A DNA stretch of 64,000 nt from NCBI RefSeq assembly GCF_027011145.1, contig NZ_JALVAO010000034.1, positions 1-64,000 on the forward strand, given 5' to 3'. A program made the position numbers and the translations under genes. The stretch is from Thermococcus sp. Its GTDB lineage: Archaea; Methanobacteriota_B; Thermococci; Thermococcales; Thermococcaceae. Below, in pieces: positions 60,893 to 64,000 of this stretch. The stretch's first letter is position 1, and each line of letters starts with the position of its first letter. Below the pieces are notes generated by a model. It saw only the letters and a program-made list of their open reading frames with translations. It did not search any database and was not told the origin of the DNA.

Positions 60893-61600
60893 ATGCGTGT
60901 AGCTCTCATAAGTGACATACACTCCAACTGGGAGGCCCTTCAGGCGGTCTGGAGAGAAGTCAGAAATGCGGACGTAATACTGTGTATGGGCGACTTGGTT
61001 GGTTACGGCGCTTCCCCAAACGAGGTTGTTGAGTTCGTGAAGAGACAGATGGAGAAAAGAACTTTCCTCTGCGTTCGCGGAAACCACGACAACGCGATAG
61101 CCTTTGGCGCGGACTGGGGCTTCAACCCCTACGCGAGGGAAGCGGTGAGATGGCACCAGCGGGTTATGAAAGTTGAAAACCTTGAGTTCCTTAGGAGACT
61201 TCCGGTAAGGCAACTTTTCACCGACGACACCGGCCGGAGCTACCTCTTAATCCACGGCTCGCCAAGGGCACCTCTGGATGAATACCTCTTTCCCTGGTTG
61301 CCGGAGAGCGAGTTCAGGGCAGTTTTAAGCTATGTGAAACAGGACGACCTCCTCGTTGGCCACACCCATGTTCCAATGCTCAAGATTATCGGAGGAAGGA
61401 GGATAATAAACCCGGGAAGCGTTGGCCAGCCAAGGGACGGCGACTGGAGGGCAAGTTATGCGGTGATAGACACGGAGGAAGAACCACCAGACAACGTTGA
61501 GTTCCACCGCGTAGAATACGACGTTGAAGAAAGCGCAAGGAAGATAATAGAGGCGGGACTGCCGAGGTTCTTGGCGGACAGGCTCTTCGAGGGTCTTTAG
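60893..61600 (+). CDS. Metallophosphoesterase (YfcE-like)
   Basis: A 235-residue calcineurin-type phosphoesterase with all five motifs: SDIHSNWEAL (8-17), CMGDLVGYGASPNE, RGNHDNAIAF, LIHGSPRAP and VGHTHVPM near 158 and NPGSVGQPRDGD near 175. Such enzymes hydrolyse cyclic nucleotide or other phosphodiesters with two metals; substrate not known. ATG 60893 after gcggtgata. The convergent PRC-barrel gene shares 4 bases at the end. Confidence 0.9.
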   Translation: MRVALISDIHSNWEALQAVWREVRNADVILCMGDLVGYGASPNEVVEFVKRQMEKRTFLCVRGNHDNAIAFGADWGFNPYAREAVRWHQRVMKVENLEFLRRLPVRQLFTDDTGRSYLLIHGSPRAPLDEYLFPWLPESEFRAVLSYVKQDDLLVGHTHVPMLKIIGGRRIINPGSVGQPRDGDWRASYAVIDTEEEPPDNVEFHRVEYDVEESARKIIEAGLPRFLADRLFEGL

Positions 61601-61932
61601 TTCTTCTTCTTAAGGCCCCCTTCAAGGGTTCCCCTTGACCTCGTGGGGGCGGGCTTTGGAAGGCGCTTGAGCTTGGAGCGAATGGCTAGCTTGTTGGTGT
61701 CTATAATTATGACTTCCCCAATGCTCTTCACGGCACTTACGGGAATCAGAAGGAGCCCCTCGTGGTCCGTAACGAATTCACTCGTGTCAAGGTCTTCATC
61801 TGGTTCAGCGACTATCACGAGGATTTCACCCGTTTCCTCGTCAAAGCTTAAGTCGTAAACCCACCCAAGTCTTATTCCCGTGTCAGTTATGAGCTCAACA
61901 TCTCTAAGCTTAGATGCCATTATTCTGACCAT
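61597..61932 (-). CDS. PRC-barrel domain protein
   Basis: A 111-residue PRC-barrel protein: LRDVELITDTGIRLGWVYDLSFDEETGEILVI in two strands of the barrel, LLIPVSAVKSIGEVIIID and a basic tail RSKLKRLPKPAPTRSRG. PRC-barrels are found in the RimM and photosynthetic H subunit families, where they bind RNA or proteins; the role here is unknown. ATG 61932 follows gaggtggcga. Confidence 0.85.
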   Translation of the reverse strand: MVRIMASKLRDVELITDTGIRLGWVYDLSFDEETGEILVIVAEPDEDLDTSEFVTDHEGLLLIPVSAVKSIGEVIIIDTNKLAIRSKLKRLPKPAPTRSRGTLEGGLKKKN

Positions 61933-62013
61933 CTTCGCCACCTCTGGGTATAATCCTGTAACCCCTTGGAGATTAACGTATAAAACCTTTTTCCAACAAT
62001 AAAAACGGAAACA

Positions 62014-62427
62014 TCATGCCTTTTTGGCCTGTAGTTCTTGGGCCTTCTTTGCAAGTTCGCCCAGCTGGGCTTCAAGCTTTTTAAGGGCCTCCTGGGTCTT
62101 CATTATAGCTTCATCGTACTCCTTTATCCGTGCCTCGAGGTATTCAATTGCACTCTCAAGGTTCTTCTCAACAGCATAGCCTGCTCCGACGCTCACTATA
62201 GCGTTCTCTTTGTCGGTTATCTTGCCCTTAAGGAACGAACCAGCCCCAATCGGAACGAGGATTTCAACCTCGTCCTCAGTTTTTTTAAGTTCCTCAAGAG
62301 TCTCCTTGACAGCCTTGAACTCGTCCCTACCGAGGGTGAGCAACTCGAGGTTCTGGGCCAACAGCTGGGCCTGTGCCTGCAGAAGCTGATACTCGTAAGC
62401 GAGTTTCTCTATTTCCTTTTCCACCAT
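62014..62427 (-). CDS. pfdA: Prefoldin alpha subunit
   Basis: A 137-residue prefoldin alpha with two long coiled-coil helices (about 5-50 and 92-130) and beta hairpins between ([38 protein letters not shown]). Two alpha and four beta subunits form a jellyfish-shaped chaperone that hands proteins to the thermosome. ATG 62427 follows GGTGGTAACC. Confidence 0.96.
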   Translation of the reverse strand: MVEKEIEKLAYEYQLLQAQAQLLAQNLELLTLGRDEFKAVKETLEELKKTEDEVEILVPIGAGSFLKGKITDKENAIVSVGAGYAVEKNLESAIEYLEARIKEYDEAIMKTQEALKKLEAQLGELAKKAQELQAKKA

Positions 62428-62487
62428 GGTTACCACCGAAAAAACTATGGAAAGAGGCTTTTAAGATTTGGGTTAAAGGGCCAAAAG

Positions 62488-63378
62488 TCACCCAATGATT
62501 TCCTCCGCTATTCTCTCGGCGATTTCCTTCAGGGCTTTGCTTGCAGGGCTCTCGGGGAATGCCTCAACAACCGGCTTGAGCATGGACATGCTCTTTGGAA
62601 TGGCCCTGTCGTAGGGGACCTCACCTATTATCGGTATCCCCTCGCTTTCGGCCCACTCCTTTAATGCAGTAAAGCCGGGGTTGAGATCGGCCTTGTTTAT
62701 TATCAGGTAAGCCGGCTGTCTGAAGTGCTGGACGACCTTGTAGGCGCGCTGGACGTCGCTGAGGGAAGCGGGCGTCGGTTCGGCAATCAGTATGGTCAAG
62801 TCGGCCCCCCCTATGCTCGCTATAACCTGACAGCCGATTCCCGCGGCACTGTCAACAATCATGTGCTCTAAGTTGAGCTCCTCCATGATTTTCTTGGCCC
62901 ACTCCTTCTCCTCCGTAACGAGCTTACCGCTCTCCGGCCTTCCAACGTCGAGCTGGGCAGAGATTATGGGGAAGCCGTACTTGGTGGTTGCCTTCCTTAT
63001 GACACCCGAGCGGGCCTGTTCGAGGGTTATCGTTCCCGGAACCGGACAGACGAGACCGCAGACGTTACAACCCTCGCAGGTGAGCTCGTTGACGACGTAG
63101 TTGCCGGATTCATCGATGTAAATGCTCTCGTAGGGACAGCGCTCCATACAGATTCCACAGCGGACGCAGGTCTCGGTGTTTATTCTGGCAACCTTTGCAC
63201 CTATGTGCTCCCTCTCCTCCTCCCACTCCTCTACGCCAAGGAGCAGACCTAGGTTAGGTGCCTCAGCGTCGGCATCAACCGCGATAAGCCTGTATCTGTC
63301 CTTCAGGAAGTAGAGGAGGGAAGCCGTTATCGTGCTCTTTCCAACGCCACCCTTACCGCTCGCTATCGCTATCTGCAT
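62488..63378 (-). CDS. MinD-like ATPase with inserted ferredoxin domain
   Basis: A 296-residue MinD/Mrp-superfamily ATPase: ASGKGGVGKSTITASLL (about 6-22), VDADAEAPNLGLLL near 38, and a ferredoxin insert with two four-cysteine clusters, CVRCGICMERCPYESI and CEGCNVCGLVCPVPGTI (about residues 70-115). Switch II is MIVDSAAGIGCQVIAS. Such proteins are thought to act in Fe-S cluster or electron transfer assembly. ATGA-type overlap with the gene upstream, so the two are coupled. Confidence 0.88.
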   Translation of the reverse strand: MQIAIASGKGGVGKSTITASLLYFLKDRYRLIAVDADAEAPNLGLLLGVEEWEEEREHIGAKVARINTETCVRCGICMERCPYESIYIDESGNYVVNELTCEGCNVCGLVCPVPGTITLEQARSGVIRKATTKYGFPIISAQLDVGRPESGKLVTEEKEWAKKIMEELNLEHMIVDSAAGIGCQVIASIGGADLTILIAEPTPASLSDVQRAYKVVQHFRQPAYLIINKADLNPGFTALKEWAESEGIPIIGEVPYDRAIPKSMSMLKPVVEAFPESPASKALKEIAERIAEEIIG

Positions 63379-64000
63379 CACTCACCACCCCCGAGAAAGC
63401 CGGCAACCTTCTCGGCCATTTCGCGGAAGATTTTCGCCTCGGGAACGTCTTCAAGGACGATGGGCCTTCCGGAAACATAGCTCCTGACGATGTTCTCGCT
63501 GTAGGGTATCTCGGCTATGACCTCGGCCCCGTATTTTTCCGCGAGCTCCCTGACCCTTCCAGTATCGCCCAAGTCGGCCCTGTTGATGACCACCCATGTC
63601 TTCAGACCCATCAGCTTCCCGAGCTTGAGAATGAGCTCCGTGTCGTGGATTCCGAGCGGGGTCGGTTCCGTAACCGCTATCAAAAGCTCCGAGCCCTCAA
63701 TGGCCTTTGAAACGGTGTTACCGGTTCCAGCGGCGGTGTCAACCATGAGGAGCTCGTAGTCTAGGCCTCTCGCGCGTCTCTTGGTTTCAACGACGAGGGG
63801 CATCGAGCGTTCCTCCCCTTCCCTTAGCTTTCCGGTAACGAGGGTGAAGCCATAGGGAGTTTCGGTCACGTATGTGTGGCCTATAACACGAAAAGCCTCT
63901 TGAATCGCCCCCGGAACAGGGCAGACTATCTCACAGGCCCGACAGCCGGAACAGAGGTTGGGCATCAAGAACGGCGTCCCGTCTTTCAGCGTTATTATCG
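63378..64000 (-). CDS. MinD-like ATPase with ferredoxin domain, N-terminal part beyond window
   Basis: The last 207 residues of a second MinD/ferredoxin ATPase; the frame runs off the window edge. Visible are CSGCRACEIVCPVPGAI (second Fe-S cluster), LLMVDTAAGTGNTVSKAIEG (switch II), VVINRADLGDTGRV and the C-terminal helix. The arrangement parallels the gene downstream, so this is a tandem pair, as is common for this family. Edge-limited: the P-loop and first cysteine cluster are not seen. Confidence 0.85.
   Translation of the reverse strand, partial: IITLKDGTPFLMPNLCSGCRACEIVCPVPGAIQEAFRVIGHTYVTETPYGFTLVTGKLREGEERSMPLVVETKRRARGLDYELLMVDTAAGTGNTVSKAIEGSELLIAVTEPTPLGIHDTELILKLGKLMGLKTWVVINRADLGDTGRVRELAEKYGAEVIAEIPYSENIVRSYVSGRPIVLEDVPEAKIFREMAEKVAGFLGGGE

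Noticed and set aside
1-64000. tRNA or rRNA genes, insertion sequences, replication origin
   Set aside because: Looked for T-arm like GGTTCGAATCC patterns, transposase motifs and origin repeats; nothing convincing was seen.

Overview
The window is chromosomal DNA of a hyperthermophilic euryarchaeon of the order Thermococcales, most likely a Thermococcus. The pointers are archaeal ribosomal and transcription proteins (L39e, L31e, S19e, TFB, aIF6), prefoldin, Cdc48, an ADP-forming acetyl-CoA synthetase subunit, a sodium/aspartate symporter of the Glt(Tk)/Glt(Ph) type, a CGP-CTERM surface protein (a signal known from this order), the typical Thermococcales CRISPR repeat, GGTGA-type ribosome binding sites, and TATCAC-N5-GTGATA-like sugar-regulator boxes. 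Gene density is very high, with many 4-base ATGA overlaps and convergent gene ends that overlap by a few bases.

Layout. 1-2.2 kb: the 3' end of glyS, a MNT/HepT toxin-antitoxin remnant, DUF402 and DUF167 genes. 2.2-7.7 kb: gap (with a sugar-regulator box) divergent from a CinA-like gene, pelota, an AIR-synthase-like protein, a PP-loop ATPase and a membrane protein. 7.8-10.4 kb: an iron-regulated feoA-feoB-feoC-like operon with two DtxR-type operators. 10.4-13.3 kb: a sugar nucleotidyltransferase, a 7-repeat CRISPR array with its leader but no cas genes, Maf, and a C/D box sRNA. 13.3-24 kb: PIN-KH-ATPase, MinD, GPN GTPase, asparagine synthetase, glycosyltransferase, Sua5, a TPR-like protein and a VapBC pair. 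24-31 kb: serS, a solo AAA ATPase, moeA, two tandem ATPase/nuclease-like paralogues and a 46-residue acidic tryptophan-rich protein. 31-39.7 kb: an RNase H-fold protein coupled to cdc48, an AT-rich secreted protein, an epimerase, purA, a lipase and a second VapBC pair.

39.7-42.3 kb is a compact five-gene operon: two paralogous small proteins, a Get3/ArsA-like ATPase, a MIP18-like protein and a membrane-anchored protein. I consider it the best candidate for an undescribed system. 42.3-49.2 kb holds a CstA-type transporter, a biotin-dependent carboxylase/decarboxylase subunit, class I aldolase (with a sugar-regulator box), biotin ligase and the aspartate transporter. 49.2-56.4 kb holds the CGP-CTERM protein and the conserved information-processing cluster L39e-L31e-aIF6-LX, YhbY-S19e-PDCD5-TFB, and FEN1. 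56.4-64 kb has a second C/D sRNA candidate, PsiE, the ADP-forming acetyl-CoA synthetase alpha subunit, a pair of related secreted proteins, a phosphoesterase, a PRC-barrel protein, prefoldin alpha and two tandem MinD/ferredoxin ATPases, the last cut by the window edge.

No tRNA, rRNA, insertion sequence or replication origin was recognised. All assignments come from reading motifs and family resemblance; no database search was run.
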